A DNA stretch of 64,000 bases from an uncultured Rhodoferax sp. (GCF_946221635.1 NZ_CAMIHB010000006.1:120134-184133); one strand, 5' to 3'. Positions 35,672 through 44,854 are shown, numbered from the stretch's first letter. The notes: generated by a model from the letters alone, not told the origin. A program made the numbers and translations.

Positions 35672-36478
35672 ATGAAACTCAGTGCCCTGCTGGAGCAGCA
35701 ATTCACGTTGCCCAGCATCCCCAAAGTGGTGGCACTGCTGCTCAGCGAACTCGAACGTCCCGAGATCGACCTCAAGAAAATCACACAGCTCATCAGCACC
35801 GACCCGGCGCTGACCACGCGCCTGCTGCAGTTGGCCAATTCGGACTTCTTCCAGATGTCCGGCAAGATCAGCAGCGTCTCCGAAGCCCTGGCCCTGCTCG
35901 ATCTGGGGCAAGTCCGCAACATGGCGCAGGCTGCGGCCACAGGGGCTTCGCTCAAGGCCGTGCCCGGCATCCAGCTGCAGCAGTTCTGGGACTACAGCCT
36001 CAACGTGGCGCGGGTCTCGCGCTCGCTGGCTGGGGTGGTGCGACTCAACCAGCAGGCGGCCTTTACCTGCGGCCTCATCCATGCCGTGGGCGAACTGGCC
36101 ATGCGCCTGGCCATGCCGGACATTTCGGTCGCGCTGGATGAGGATGTCCCGCCCCTGGGCCTGTACCGGGCTGCCCACGAACGCAAGGCCCTGGGCTACT
36201 GCTATGCCAGCGTGGGCGCGGGCTACGCGCGCATGTGGCACTTTCCCGAGCCCTTGGTGGACGCACTGGAGCACCAGTACGCGCCTTTTGAAAACCATGT
36301 CTACGAGCCCCTGGCCGGCGTCATCCACCTGGCAGCCTGGCGCGCCCGCGGCAAGGAAGCCGGCCTGAGCCAGCGCGGCCTGGCGGTCACTTTCCCCGGT
36401 GCCGTAGGCGTGGTGTTGGGCCTGGACATCGACATGGTGCTGCAGCAAGACCCGTTTGACTGGGGCGCGTATACATGA
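35672..36478 (+). CDS. HDOD-domain signalling protein
   Basis: The 268-residue protein is almost entirely one HDOD domain, an HD-like module without phosphohydrolase residues that serves signalling. Family traits are LPSIPKVVALLLSELERPEI, ISTDPALTTRLLQLANSDFF, and SVSEALALLDLGQVRNMA. The later GLIHAVGELAMRLAMPD corresponds to the HD-fold helix where an HD pair would be. The start at ATG 35672 has a GAGGAG ribosome site; an earlier in-frame ATG at 35651 is less likely. It stands alone between tex and the patatin gene. Confidence 0.85.
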   Translation: MKLSALLEQQFTLPSIPKVVALLLSELERPEIDLKKITQLISTDPALTTRLLQLANSDFFQMSGKISSVSEALALLDLGQVRNMAQAAATGASLKAVPGIQLQQFWDYSLNVARVSRSLAGVVRLNQQAAFTCGLIHAVGELAMRLAMPDISVALDEDVPPLGLYRAAHERKALGYCYASVGAGYARMWHFPEPLVDALEHQYAPFENHVYEPLAGVIHLAAWRARGKEAGLSQRGLAVTFPGAVGVVLGLDIDMVLQQDPFDWGAYT

Positions 36479-36479
36479 C

Positions 36480-36552
36480 CCCCACGCTCCGCCGCCTTGC
36501 GGGTCGCTTCCCCCCAAGGGGGCCCTCGCGCCTTCGGGCGGCCCGGCGGCGC
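36480..36552. repeat. REP-like intergenic palindromic sequence
   Basis: CCCCACGCTCCGCCGCCTTG is followed by nested GC palindromes (CCCCCCAAGGGGG, CGCGCCTTCGGGCG). Such elements are common between Comamonadaceae genes. It fills the gap between the HDOD and patatin genes. Confidence 0.55.
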
Positions 36553-36600
36553 TCATGTGTGGCGCGCTGGTGCGCATAGGTTTCTCGACGGTTTTTTAGA

Positions 36601-37758
36601 ATGCAAGCACTTCATATCTACGCCGGCCCCAAGGCCCGGGCTTCCCTGGCGGCGCACGGCCTGCCGCCTGAGCACGTTCGCACCATCCCCGGCGCTGCGG
36701 GCGGGCCCAAAGGCCTGATCCTCGGCGCGCTGGACCGCTTCATTTTTGGCGACTGGCTGCCGCGTTCGCAGCAGCCCATCGACCTGGTGGGCGCCTCCAT
36801 CGGCGCCTGGCGCATGGCCAGTGCCTGCCTCAACGACCCGGCAGCCGCCTTTGCCCGGCTGGAACATGACTACATCCACCAGCATTACGAGCTGCCACCG
36901 GGCCAGAAGCGCGTGAGCGCGGAGCAGGTGAGCGAAACCTTTGGCAAGAACCTGCAGGCCTTCTACGGCGGCCGCCTGCCCGAGGTGCTGCACCACCCGC
37001 GCTACCGCCTGCACATCGTGACCTCGCGCGGGCGCCATCTGCTGCGCACCGAGCACGGCCTGCGCACGCCCTTGGGCTACCTGGGCGCTTTCCTGACCAA
37101 TACCGTGCACCGCAAGGCCATGGGCGCCTGGCTGGAGCGCGTGGTGTTTTCCAGCCCGCACGCGGTACCCGGCGCAGCCTGTGCGCCGCTGCCCTTTGCC
37201 ACGGGCGACTACCGTACGCGCCAGGTGGCGCTGAGCGAAGCCAACTTCATGGACGCGCTGCAGGCCAGTTGTTCCATTCCCTTTGTGCTCAAAGCCATCC
37301 ACAACATTGCCGGCGCACCCGCTGGCGCCTACTGGGACGGCGGCATCACCGACTACCACCTGCACCTGAACTACCCCGGTGCCCGAAGCGCTATGAATAA
37401 AGGAGTTGCTCGCGCAGATTCCACGGGGGCTAGCGGCACATTCGATGCCAAAAACCTGGTGCTGTACCCGCATTTCCAGAAAAGCGTGGTGCCCGGCTGG
37501 CTGGACAAGGGACTGACGTGGCGCCACCGGGCCACGTCCTACCTGGACACCATGGTGCTGCTGGCACCCAACCCCGAGTGGGTCAAAACTTTACCGAACA
37601 GCAAACTTCCGGACCGTACAGACTTTACGCACTATGGCAATGATCTGGCTGGACGGGTGAAGGCATGGAGTGCCGCCACCCGCGCCAGCCAGCAGATGGT
37701 GGACGAGTTCATCGCCTGGCTGGACAAGCCCGACATGAACCTGGTACGCCCGCTATGA
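36601..37758 (+). CDS. patatin-like phospholipase
   Basis: This 385-residue serine hydrolase has the patatin catalytic dyad. The oxyanion-type loop is IPGAAGGPKGLILG near residue 30, the nucleophile elbow GASIG near 62, and the catalytic Asp in YWDGGITDYH near 245. Patatin-type enzymes release fatty acids from phospholipids. Residues about 264-278 (AMNKGVARADSTGAS) are an in-frame copy of the 45-base dispersed repeat, so that segment is probably a surface insertion. It overlaps the next gene by four bases (ATGA). Confidence 0.88.
   Translation: MQALHIYAGPKARASLAAHGLPPEHVRTIPGAAGGPKGLILGALDRFIFGDWLPRSQQPIDLVGASIGAWRMASACLNDPAAAFARLEHDYIHQHYELPPGQKRVSAEQVSETFGKNLQAFYGGRLPEVLHHPRYRLHIVTSRGRHLLRTEHGLRTPLGYLGAFLTNTVHRKAMGAWLERVVFSSPHAVPGAACAPLPFATGDYRTRQVALSEANFMDALQASCSIPFVLKAIHNIAGAPAGAYWDGGITDYHLHLNYPGARSAMNKGVARADSTGASGTFDAKNLVLYPHFQKSVVPGWLDKGLTWRHRATSYLDTMVLLAPNPEWVKTLPNSKLPDRTDFTHYGNDLAGRVKAWSAATRASQQMVDEFIAWLDKPDMNLVRPL
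37389..37433 (+). repeat. 45-bp dispersed repeat, in-frame inside the patatin gene
   Basis: The sequence begins GCTATGAATAAAGGAGTTGC and ends GCAGATTCCACGGGGGCTAG. It encodes AMNKGVARADSTGAS. Copies in the same reading frame and orientation occur in ygfZ (43418-43462) and in the crotonase gene (61435-61479). Confidence 0.85.
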
Positions 37759-38765
37759 AACTGCTGTCCCCCACGCTGTCGGTGGCGCTGGCCACCGCAC
37801 TGACCCTGGCTGCCTTCAACGCCCCGGCCGGCCCGCTGCTGGACCGCATCAAGGAGCGGCTGTCCACGCGAGCCGAGTCCCGCACGGCCACACCCAGCCT
37901 GGGCCCGTCCACGCCGGAGCAGACTCTGGAGGAACCCTACGCCCAGGACGCCAGCACCGCCAGTGGCGCCGCCGCACGCAAGGTGCTGCGCGATCTGGCC
38001 TACGGCAGCGACCCCAAGCAGCGCATGGATGTCTACCTGCCGGCCGCGCCCGGCGCAGGGCAGGGCGCTGCGCCCGTTATCTTCATGGTGCACGGCGGCG
38101 CCTGGCGCATGGGGGACAAGCGCATGGGCCGCGTGGTGGAGAACAAGACCGCACGTTGGCTACCCAAGGGCTTTGTATTCGTATCCGTCAACAACCGCCT
38201 GCTGCCCGAGGCCGATCCGCTGGACCAGGTGCGTGACGTGGCGCAGGCCCTGGCCACCGCCCAGGCGCTGGCCGCCAGCTGGGGGGGCGATCCGCAGCAG
38301 TTCATCCTCATGGGGCATTCCGCGGGCGCCCACCTGGTGGCCTTGCTCTCGTCCTCTCCCACGCTGGGGCCGGACGCCGGGGCCAAACCCTGGCTGGGCA
38401 CGATTGCGCTGGACAGTGCTGCGCTGGACGTGGCCCCCATCATGCAGCGTCGGCACTACAAGCTCTATGACCCGGCCTTTGGCACGGACCCCACTTTCTG
38501 GAAGGCCGCATCGCCCCTGCAGCAGCTGTACGCCGGGGCCAAGCCGCTATTGGCCGTGTGTTCCAGCCGCCGCGCGGAATCCTGCGAACAGGCCCGCGCC
38601 TTCGCCGCCCATGCCAGCCAGCTCAATGTGCGCGCCCAGGTGCTGCCGCAGGACATGAGCCACGGTGAGATCAACGAGTTGCTGGGCCAGGCGGCTGACT
38701 ACACCCAGGCCGTGGAAAGCTTCATGTCCAGCCTGTCGCCAGGCGTGGCCAGCCGCTTGCGCTGA
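37755..38765 (+). CDS. exported alpha/beta hydrolase, carboxylesterase type
   Basis: The 336-residue protein begins with a signal peptide (KLLSPTLSVALATALTLAAF). The hydrolase core has the oxyanion loop MVHGGAWRMGDK near residue 115, the nucleophile motif GHSAGAH near 190, an Asp in the KPLLAVCSSRRAESC region and a His in DMSHGEINELLG near 300. This is the BD-FAE/kynurenine-formamidase type of esterase. It overlaps the patatin gene by four bases (ATGA), so both lipolytic enzymes are made together, the second in the periplasm. Confidence 0.87.
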   Translation: MKLLSPTLSVALATALTLAAFNAPAGPLLDRIKERLSTRAESRTATPSLGPSTPEQTLEEPYAQDASTASGAAARKVLRDLAYGSDPKQRMDVYLPAAPGAGQGAAPVIFMVHGGAWRMGDKRMGRVVENKTARWLPKGFVFVSVNNRLLPEADPLDQVRDVAQALATAQALAASWGGDPQQFILMGHSAGAHLVALLSSSPTLGPDAGAKPWLGTIALDSAALDVAPIMQRRHYKLYDPAFGTDPTFWKAASPLQQLYAGAKPLLAVCSSRRAESCEQARAFAAHASQLNVRAQVLPQDMSHGEINELLGQAADYTQAVESFMSSLSPGVASRLR

Positions 38766-38768
38766 GCG

Positions 38769-38996
38769 TTATTCGGGGGAATAGGCCGAGGTGGCTGCCG
38801 TCTTGCGGAAGACGACTTCTCCCGTCGCAATCAACACCACCCGGATTTCGCGCCCATAGGGCACGGTGCTGCTTTTGGCGGCCACCACGGTGGCCAATCC
38901 CCGGTCCTGCACCAGCAGCTTGCGGGTGCCGGCCAGAGGCAGTAGCGGGCCGACCATGATGTCCGAACTCTCGATGCGGTAATCCTGTCTTTCCAC
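38769..38996 (-). CDS. 75-residue protein of unknown function
   Basis: MERQDYRIESSDIMVGPLLP is followed by a beta-rich stretch (REIRVVLIATGEVVFRKTA). No domain was recognised. The gene has an AGGAGGAT ribosome site before the ATG and lies convergent to the esterase gene. It is a plausible small conserved protein, possibly a beta-barrel or SH3-like fold. Confidence 0.6.
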   Translation of the reverse strand: MERQDYRIESSDIMVGPLLPLAGTRKLLVQDRGLATVVAAKSSTVPYGREIRVVLIATGEVVFRKTAATSAYSPE

Positions 38997-39079
38997 ACGA
39001 TCCTCCTTCCCTGCGCACGTTCAGAGGGAAGCGCATCGTAGAAACCGGATGTGACCGGAGCGTGTCAGCCCGCGCATTT

Positions 39080-40216
39080 TTACAGCGACTGCGCCAGCAT
39101 CTGGCGGTAGTCGTCGGCCGTGGCGATGCGCGGGTTGGTCTTGTGGCAGTGGTCGGCCAGGGCGCCGGTGATGATCTGGTCAAACTGCGCGGCCGAGACG
39201 CCCATGGCGGCCAGGCCCGTGGGCAGGCCCAGGCGGGCATTCATGTCTTTGATAGCCTCGCCAATATCACTGGCCGAAGCCAGGCCCATGGCATGCGCCA
39301 TGCGCTGCAGTCGCTTGTCTTTTTGCACGGATTCGGCCTGGGCATTGAAAGCGATGACCGCTGGCAAAAACATCGCATTGAGCGTGCCGTGGTGCAGGCG
39401 CGGGTCCACCCCGCCCAGGCTGTGGCTGAGGCTGTGTACGCAGCCCAGCCCTTTCTGGAAGGCCATGGCGCCCTGCATGCTGGCGCTCATGAGCTGGGTG
39501 CGGGCTTCCACGTCGCCGCCGTTCTGCGTGGCGCGGGCAATGTGGGCCCAGGCGCGTTCCAGCCCGTCCAGCGCAATGCCGTCGGCGGGTGGGTTGAAGG
39601 CGGGCGCCATGAAGGTTTCCATGCAGTGCGCAATCGCGTCCATGCCGGTGGCAGCGGTCAGCTTGGGCGGCAGGCCCAGGGTGAGTTCGGGGTCGCAGAT
39701 GGCGGTCTTGGGCACCAGGTGCCAGCTGTGGAAGCCCAGCTTGCGGTGGTCGTCCACGATGAGGATGGCGCCGCGCGCCACCTCGCTGCCCGTGCCGCTG
39801 GTAGTGGGTACGGCAATGAGGGGAGCCACGCGCTCGGTGATGCGCGCCGAGCCACCCTCGATGGTGGCGTAGTGGGTGAGGGGGCCTTCATGTGTCGCCG
39901 CGATGGCCACGCCCTTGGCGCAGTCGATGGCAGAACCGCCGCCCACGGCGATGAGTCCGTCGCAGCCCTGGGCCCGGTACATCGCCGCCGCGGCGCGCAC
40001 CGCGGCCTCGGTCGGGTTGGAAGGCGTCTGGTCGAATACGGAGACCGATAAGCCGGGCAGGGCGTCCAGCGCCTTCTGCAAAATTCCCGCGGCTTTCACG
40101 CCCGGATCGGTCACGATCAGGGGGCGGCTGATGCCCACACGTTCGCACTCTTGCTTGAGCAGACGCACCGCACCACATTCAAACTGGATCTGGGTCACGT
40201 AGTAGATGAAAGCCAT
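39080..40216 (-). CDS. iron-containing alcohol dehydrogenase
   Basis: The 378-residue enzyme is a group III (iron-activated) alcohol dehydrogenase. The NAD motif GGGSAIDCAKGVA is near residue 95. The family signature VPTTSGTGSEVARGAILIV is near 140. Metal ligands are the Asp in MDAIAHCME and the His residues of HSLSHSLGG and HHGTLNAMFLP. Start at ATG 40216 was chosen because MAFIYYVTQIQFECGA is the normal N-terminus; the very long upstream extension to 41365 is antisense to the next gene. It is divergent from an HSL-type hydrolase. The substrate is unknown, possibly 4-hydroxybutyrate or a longer alcohol. Confidence 0.9.
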   Translation of the reverse strand: MAFIYYVTQIQFECGAVRLLKQECERVGISRPLIVTDPGVKAAGILQKALDALPGLSVSVFDQTPSNPTEAAVRAAAAMYRAQGCDGLIAVGGGSAIDCAKGVAIAATHEGPLTHYATIEGGSARITERVAPLIAVPTTSGTGSEVARGAILIVDDHRKLGFHSWHLVPKTAICDPELTLGLPPKLTAATGMDAIAHCMETFMAPAFNPPADGIALDGLERAWAHIARATQNGGDVEARTQLMSASMQGAMAFQKGLGCVHSLSHSLGGVDPRLHHGTLNAMFLPAVIAFNAQAESVQKDKRLQRMAHAMGLASASDIGEAIKDMNARLGLPTGLAAMGVSAAQFDQIITGALADHCHKTNPRIATADDYRQMLAQSL

Positions 40217-40273
40217 GCAGTTCACCGTGTAGGATGGAATGGAAAAAACACTGTAGCAAGAAGCCAAGTTTCC

Positions 40274-41266
40274 ATGAGTCACCACGATGACCGCCACGCC
40301 AACCCGCGTGCTCTGCTGACGACCGCCATGCGCAGCGTGGTGGACCGCATTGCGCGCGCGGGCCATGTGCCCATGCATGCCCTGAGCGCCGCACAGGCCC
40401 GCAGCGCCTACGCCGCGGGCGCCAATGTGCTGGAGCTGCCCGTGCAGAAGCTTCCGCTGGTGGAAGATTTCACCGTGCTGGCACGCGACGGCTACGCCAT
40501 CCCCGTGCGCCATTACGCGCCTGCCGCCGGGCCTCTTCCGGTACTTGTCTACTTCCATGGCGGCGGTTTTACCGTGGGCAGCATCGCGACACACGATGGC
40601 CTGTGCCGACGCCTGGCGCATCTGGCGGGCTGCGCCGTGCTCTCGGTGGACTACCGGCTGGCGCCGGACAGCAAGTTCCCCACGGCCCATGAAGACGCCT
40701 GGGACGTGGTGCAATGGGTGGCCCAGGCAGGCGCCTCGCGCCAGCTCGACACCACCCGCATCGCTCTGGGGGGAGACAGTGCCGGCGGTACGCTGGCTGC
40801 GGCCTGCGCCATCGAGGCGCGCAACGCCGCTCTGCCGCTGGCGCTGCAACTGCTGTTTTACCCCGGCTGCGCGGGCCACCAGGACACACCATCCCACCGC
40901 AAATTTGCCACCGGCTTTGTGATTGAGGAGCAGCACATCACCTATTTCTTCGAGCAGTACATCCGCGGCGCCGCCGACCGCGACGACTGGCGCTTTGCCC
41001 CGCTGGATGGCAAAGGTCCGGACGGTTTTGAGGTCGATTTGGCTGGCCTGGCCCCGGCCTGGGTGGGTCTGGCAGAATGCGACCCCCTGGTGGATGAGGG
41101 CGTGGCTTACGCCGACCGCCTGCGCATGGCCGGTGTGCCGGTGGATCTGGAGATCTACCGCGGCATGGTGCATGAATTCATCAAGATGGGCCGCGCGGTG
41201 CCAGTAGCCGCCGTGGCCCACGCCGACGCGGCCCGCGCCTTGCGCCAGGCCTTTGCCACACCTTGA
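40274..41266 (+). CDS. alpha/beta hydrolase of the hormone-sensitive-lipase family
   Basis: The 330-residue cytoplasmic esterase has the HSL oxyanion motif VYFHGGGFTVGS near residue 90 and the nucleophile motif GGDSAGGTLAAA near 165. The catalytic Asp is in AECDPLVDEG near 270 and the His in YRGMVHEFIKMG near 302. Such enzymes cleave short acyl esters. The start ATG at 40274 follows the divergent dehydrogenase by 57 bases. The thioesterase-GNAT gene follows after 13 bases and may be co-transcribed. Confidence 0.88.
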   Translation: MSHHDDRHANPRALLTTAMRSVVDRIARAGHVPMHALSAAQARSAYAAGANVLELPVQKLPLVEDFTVLARDGYAIPVRHYAPAAGPLPVLVYFHGGGFTVGSIATHDGLCRRLAHLAGCAVLSVDYRLAPDSKFPTAHEDAWDVVQWVAQAGASRQLDTTRIALGGDSAGGTLAAACAIEARNAALPLALQLLFYPGCAGHQDTPSHRKFATGFVIEEQHITYFFEQYIRGAADRDDWRFAPLDGKGPDGFEVDLAGLAPAWVGLAECDPLVDEGVAYADRLRMAGVPVDLEIYRGMVHEFIKMGRAVPVAAVAHADAARALRQAFATP

Positions 41267-41279
41267 ACCGAGCCATGCC

Positions 41280-42146
41280 ATGACACTGCAACGCACTGAC
41301 TTCCGTTTCTTCCACCCCCTGCGCGTGCGCTGGGCTGAGGTGGACATGCAGCAGATCGTTTTCAACGCCCACTACCTCATGTACCTGGATACGGCCATGG
41401 GCGAGTACTGGCGCGCCCTGGCCATGCCTTACCAGGAAAGCATGCTGCTGCTCGGTGGCGATATGTATGTCAAGAAGTCCACGCTGGAGTACCACGCCTC
41501 GGCCCGCTACGACGACCTGTTGCACGTCGGCCTGCGGTGCGCGCGCGTGGGCAACTCGTCCATGGGTTTCGAGGGTGGCGTCTTCCGTGGGGACTCGCTG
41601 CTGGTATCAGGGGAGCTGCTGTATGTATTTGCGGACCCGCACACCCAGACTTCACGCCCGGTGCCCGAGGCCTTGCGCCAGGCGTTTGCCGCGCAAAACG
41701 CCGGCGAAGCCCTGACCACCACCACCGTGGGCACCTGGCAAGCCCTGGCGGCACACATCACGCCGCTGCGTCGCGCCGTGTTTGTGGACGAACAGGGCAT
41801 TGCCGAGCACCTGGTGGTGGACGAGGCCGACCCCGGTGCGGTGCACGGGGTGGTCCGCAACCGCCTGGGGCAGGTGGTGGCCAGTGGCCGCCTGCTGGTA
41901 GAGGCGCCCGGTGTGGCGCGTATTGGCCGCATGGCCACCCATCGTGTACTGCGCGGCGGCGGGTTGGGCCTGCAGGTGCTGCGCGCCCTGGTCCAGGCGG
42001 CCCGGGAGCGGGGCGACGCCGAAGCCATGTTGCACGCCCAGTGCAGCGCCGAAGGTTTTTATCTGCGGGAAGGTTTTGTGCGGCGCGGCCCCGTATTCGT
42101 GGAGGCCGGTATTGCACACCAGGAGATGGTGCTGCGGCTGGCCTGA
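41280..42146 (+). CDS. fusion of a YbgC-like thioesterase and a GNAT acetyltransferase
   Basis: Residues 1-138 form a hot-dog thioesterase of the YbgC/FadM type with VRWAEVDMQQIVFNAHYLMY, in which the Asp is catalytic, and the later STLEYHASARYDDLLHVGLR. Residues 150-289 form a GNAT domain of the ElaA type: RRAVFVDEQGIAEHLVVDEA, then IGRMATHRVLRGGGLGLQVL (acetyl-CoA binding), ending GFVRRGPVFVEAGIAHQEMV. The two domains share the acyl-CoA chemistry, with one cleaving and one transferring. The reading frame is unbroken. Separate genes are usual for both domains. The transferred group and target are unknown. Confidence 0.88.
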   Translation: MTLQRTDFRFFHPLRVRWAEVDMQQIVFNAHYLMYLDTAMGEYWRALAMPYQESMLLLGGDMYVKKSTLEYHASARYDDLLHVGLRCARVGNSSMGFEGGVFRGDSLLVSGELLYVFADPHTQTSRPVPEALRQAFAAQNAGEALTTTTVGTWQALAAHITPLRRAVFVDEQGIAEHLVVDEADPGAVHGVVRNRLGQVVASGRLLVEAPGVARIGRMATHRVLRGGGLGLQVLRALVQAARERGDAEAMLHAQCSAEGFYLREGFVRRGPVFVEAGIAHQEMVLRLA

Positions 42147-42163
42147 GCGCCCGCAGCGAAAAC

Positions 42164-42796
42164 TCAGAAACCCAGCGAGGCCAACAGGTCGTCCACGTCG
42201 TCCTGTTTGAGCGCCTGGTCGGCGGTCTGCGGGCCTTCGAGCACGTGGTTGTCCACGGTCACGGGCTCGCTGGACGCCGCTTTTTCCTGTACGCGGGTGT
42301 CCGGGCTGCTGTCGATCAGCAGTTGCACCAACTGCATTTCGGTGCGGGTGATGATGTCGATGACCTTCTTGATCACCTGGCCCGAGAGATCCTGAAAGTC
42401 CTGCGCCATCATGATGTCGCTGAGCACGCTGCTCTGGCCTTCGGCAAATCGCGCAGTGCGCTGGGCGTATTTGCCGCACACCACCATGAGGCCGCGCGCC
42501 TTGTCCACACTCATGTCGGGAGAAGCCGCCAGCCGGGCCAGCGAATCGCCCAGCTCCACACCGCGGGTGGCCAGGTCATCGCACTCGGGTTTGGCATTCT
42601 CCACCAGGGTCAGCACCTTGTTGGCGGCGTCTTCCGTCATCTTGCCTACGTAGGCCAGGCGGTCGCGGGCGTTGGGGATTTCCTGGACGATGGCATGAAG
42701 CTGGTTGCCGCCCAAGGCCGTCAGCGCCTCATGCATCTCCCGGGTGATGGAGCCCAAGCGGGCAAAGGCTTCTTCCTTGCTGAGCGGCGTTGACAT
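42164..42796 (-). CDS. cheZ: protein phosphatase CheZ
   Basis: CheZ removes the phosphate from CheY-P and so stops tumbling signals. The 210 residues include the four-helix bundle. The catalytic QDFQDLSGQVIKKV motif is near residue 130, with Asp and Gln in place. A Pro/Ser linker follows, then the C-terminal CheY-binding helix QDDVDDLLASLGF. No other chemotaxis gene is nearby, so this copy is isolated. It is convergent with the thioesterase-GNAT gene. Confidence 0.9.
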   Translation of the reverse strand: MSTPLSKEEAFARLGSITREMHEALTALGGNQLHAIVQEIPNARDRLAYVGKMTEDAANKVLTLVENAKPECDDLATRGVELGDSLARLAASPDMSVDKARGLMVVCGKYAQRTARFAEGQSSVLSDIMMAQDFQDLSGQVIKKVIDIITRTEMQLVQLLIDSSPDTRVQEKAASSEPVTVDNHVLEGPQTADQALKQDDVDDLLASLGF

Positions 42797-42888
42797 AGAC
42801 AGGCGATCCCTTCCCGACGTTTTTGTATGGCCTGATTATTATGAATCGAGCGCGTGACTCCGTCACAAGGAAAGGCAGAAAACGCGCC

Positions 42889-43824
42889 TTAAATATCCTC
42901 AAGCAGGGGGTAGGGCAGGGGCAGGAGTTGCAATGCAACCGCGCCGGCCCGCAAAGGCCCCGCTTCCACTGCCGCCAGTTGCAGGGAGACGATGGCATCG
43001 AACCCACCGCCGGGTGCGGCTTCTGCCTGCACCACGGTGCCGACTGGCTGACTGTCATCGCCCGCCTCGAAGACTTCCTGACCGGCTTCCAGCACGCCCT
43101 CACCATGGACCACGAAAGCCCGGCGCTTGAGCGTGCCACGGAACTGGCTGCGCGCCACGACCTCCTGGCCGGGGTAGCAACCCTTCTTGAAGTTCACACC
43201 GCCCACCGACTCGTAATTCAGCATCTGGGGCACAAAGGCCTCCACCACCGGGGTGCTGAGCGTTGCGATGCCGCTACGCACCTCGGTCCAGCGCCAGAGT
43301 GCCGCAGGGAGGGGCTCCCCCACAGGCGCCGGCAATCCCGCAGGCTGCACGCGGAGCTGGCGCTGCTGGCAATCCGCCGGGTAGAGGGTGACCGTGGTTT
43401 TGGCATCCAATTCGGCCTTGGCCCACGTGGAATCTGCGCTGACAGCTCCTGAATCGATAGCATTTCCGATCAGGCCATAGAGATCAAAGCGTTCGCTGGC
43501 GTCGCTGAGTTTGGCCTTGGCACGCAGCACAAACATGGACAAGCGCTTGAGCGTGGGGGCCAGCAAGTCCTTGCTGCACACCAGCAGGATCTCGCCCGAA
43601 GCACGCTTGAAACCGATGAAGCTGGCCTGCATGCGGCCTTTGGCAGAGCAAAAGGCGGCCAGCCGGGCATGCTGCTGGTCCAGCAGCGCAAAGTCCTGGG
43701 TCAGTTGGCCATGGATGAATTTGGCGGCGTCTTCGCCTTCGATCTGGATGACGCCCAGGTGGTCCAGGCGGGCCACGCCGTGCAGGGCGCTGGCAGGGGA
43801 GATAGAGGGGGTCTCGGTAGGCAT
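42889..43824 (-). CDS. ygfZ: folate-binding YgfZ-type protein
   Basis: The 311-residue protein belongs to the YgfZ/GcvT-like family needed for some iron-sulfur enzymes and uses folate. The family signature is KGCYPGQEVVARSQFRGTLK near residue 215. The N-terminal IQIEGEDAAKFIHGQLTQDF and CSAKGRMQASF blocks are also typical. The segment AIDSGAVSADSTWAK near residues 121-135 is an in-frame copy of the 45-base dispersed repeat. The start at 43824 was chosen at MPTETPSISPASAL; the upstream frame has no family match. It is divergent from mltG. Confidence 0.9.
   Translation of the reverse strand: MPTETPSISPASALHGVARLDHLGVIQIEGEDAAKFIHGQLTQDFALLDQQHARLAAFCSAKGRMQASFIGFKRASGEILLVCSKDLLAPTLKRLSMFVLRAKAKLSDASERFDLYGLIGNAIDSGAVSADSTWAKAELDAKTTVTLYPADCQQRQLRVQPAGLPAPVGEPLPAALWRWTEVRSGIATLSTPVVEAFVPQMLNYESVGGVNFKKGCYPGQEVVARSQFRGTLKRRAFVVHGEGVLEAGQEVFEAGDDSQPVGTVVQAEAAPGGGFDAIVSLQLAAVEAGPLRAGAVALQLLPLPYPLLEDI
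43418..43462 (-). repeat. 45-bp dispersed repeat, in-frame inside ygfZ
   Basis: The coding strand reads TGCTATCGATTCAGGAGCTG and ends GCGCAGATTCCACGTGGGCC. It encodes AIDSGAVSADSTWAK. The reading frame and orientation are the same as in the patatin and crotonase copies. Confidence 0.8.
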
Positions 43825-43870
43825 GGCTGAATTATCATTCCGACTCTGATGACTGACTGGAAGTAGGGCT

Positions 43871-44854
43871 GTGCGCTTGTTTCTTGCTGCGGTGGCGCTG
43901 GCCGCCATGGGTTTGCTGGGGGCGGGCTACGTCTGGGTGGAGTCGCCTCTGCCATTGCGGACCGAGGTGGTGGACCTGACCATTCCCCCGGGCAGTGGCG
44001 CCCGCCAGGTGGCCAATGCAGCCAGTGAAGCCGGGGTGCAGGTTTCGCCCTCCATGCTGTACTGGTGGTTCCGGATGTCAGGCCAGTCCCGCGCCATCAA
44101 GGCCGGCAGCTACGAGGTGGAAACCGGCGCCACGCCGCGCGATCTGCTGCGCAAGCTGGTCAACGGCGAGCAGGCGCTGCGCAGCGTCACCCTGGTGGAA
44201 GGCTGGAATTTCCGCCAGGTGCGCGAAGCCCTGCGCAAGGCCGAGCATCTGCGGCAGGACAGTCAATCCCTCTCCACCGAGGCCCTCATGGCCCAGCTGG
44301 GTCTGAGCGGGGTTCATCCGGAAGGCCGATTCTTCCCCGACACCTATTCCTATGCCAAAGGCAGCAGCGACCTGGCCGTGCTGCAACAGGCCCGGCGTGC
44401 CATGGACCAGCAGCTCGATGCAGCCTGGGCCGTGCGCAGTGCCCAGACGCCCCTGAAGTCCCCGCAAGAGGCGCTGATTCTGGCCAGCATCATCGAAAAA
44501 GAGACCGGCAAGCAGAGCGACCAGCCTCTCATCTCGGCCGTGTTCAACAACCGGCTGCGCATCGGCATGCGCCTACAGACGGACCCCACCGTCATCTACG
44601 GCCTGGGCGAGTCCTTTGACGGCGACCTGCGCCGGGCCGACTTGCTGGCGGATACGCCCTACAACACCTACACCCGGGAGGGACTGCCGCCGAGCCCCAT
44701 CTCCATCCCTGGCAAGGCCGCCCTCCTGGCCGCCGTGCAACCGGCGGCCAGCAAAGCGCTGTACTTTGTAGCGCGGGGCGATGGCAGCAGCGAATTCAGT
44801 GAGTCGCTCGACGCGCACAATCGGGCAGTCAACAAATACCAGCGTGGCCAGTAG
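43871..44854 (+). CDS. mltG: endolytic murein transglycosylase MltG
   Basis: MltG cleaves nascent peptidoglycan strands at the inner membrane. The 327-residue protein starts with GTG and a short membrane anchor (FLAAVALAAMGLLGAGYVWV). The LysM-like part follows. The catalytic domain carries the Glu in ASIIEKETGKQSDQPL near residue 218, followed by VFNNRLRIGMRLQTDPTVIY and YNTYTREGLPPSPISIPG. The length is typical. It heads a run of genes with tmk, holB, pilZ and tatD. Confidence 0.93.
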   Translation: MRLFLAAVALAAMGLLGAGYVWVESPLPLRTEVVDLTIPPGSGARQVANAASEAGVQVSPSMLYWWFRMSGQSRAIKAGSYEVETGATPRDLLRKLVNGEQALRSVTLVEGWNFRQVREALRKAEHLRQDSQSLSTEALMAQLGLSGVHPEGRFFPDTYSYAKGSSDLAVLQQARRAMDQQLDAAWAVRSAQTPLKSPQEALILASIIEKETGKQSDQPLISAVFNNRLRIGMRLQTDPTVIYGLGESFDGDLRRADLLADTPYNTYTREGLPPSPISIPGKAALLAAVQPAASKALYFVARGDGSSEFSESLDAHNRAVNKYQRGQ

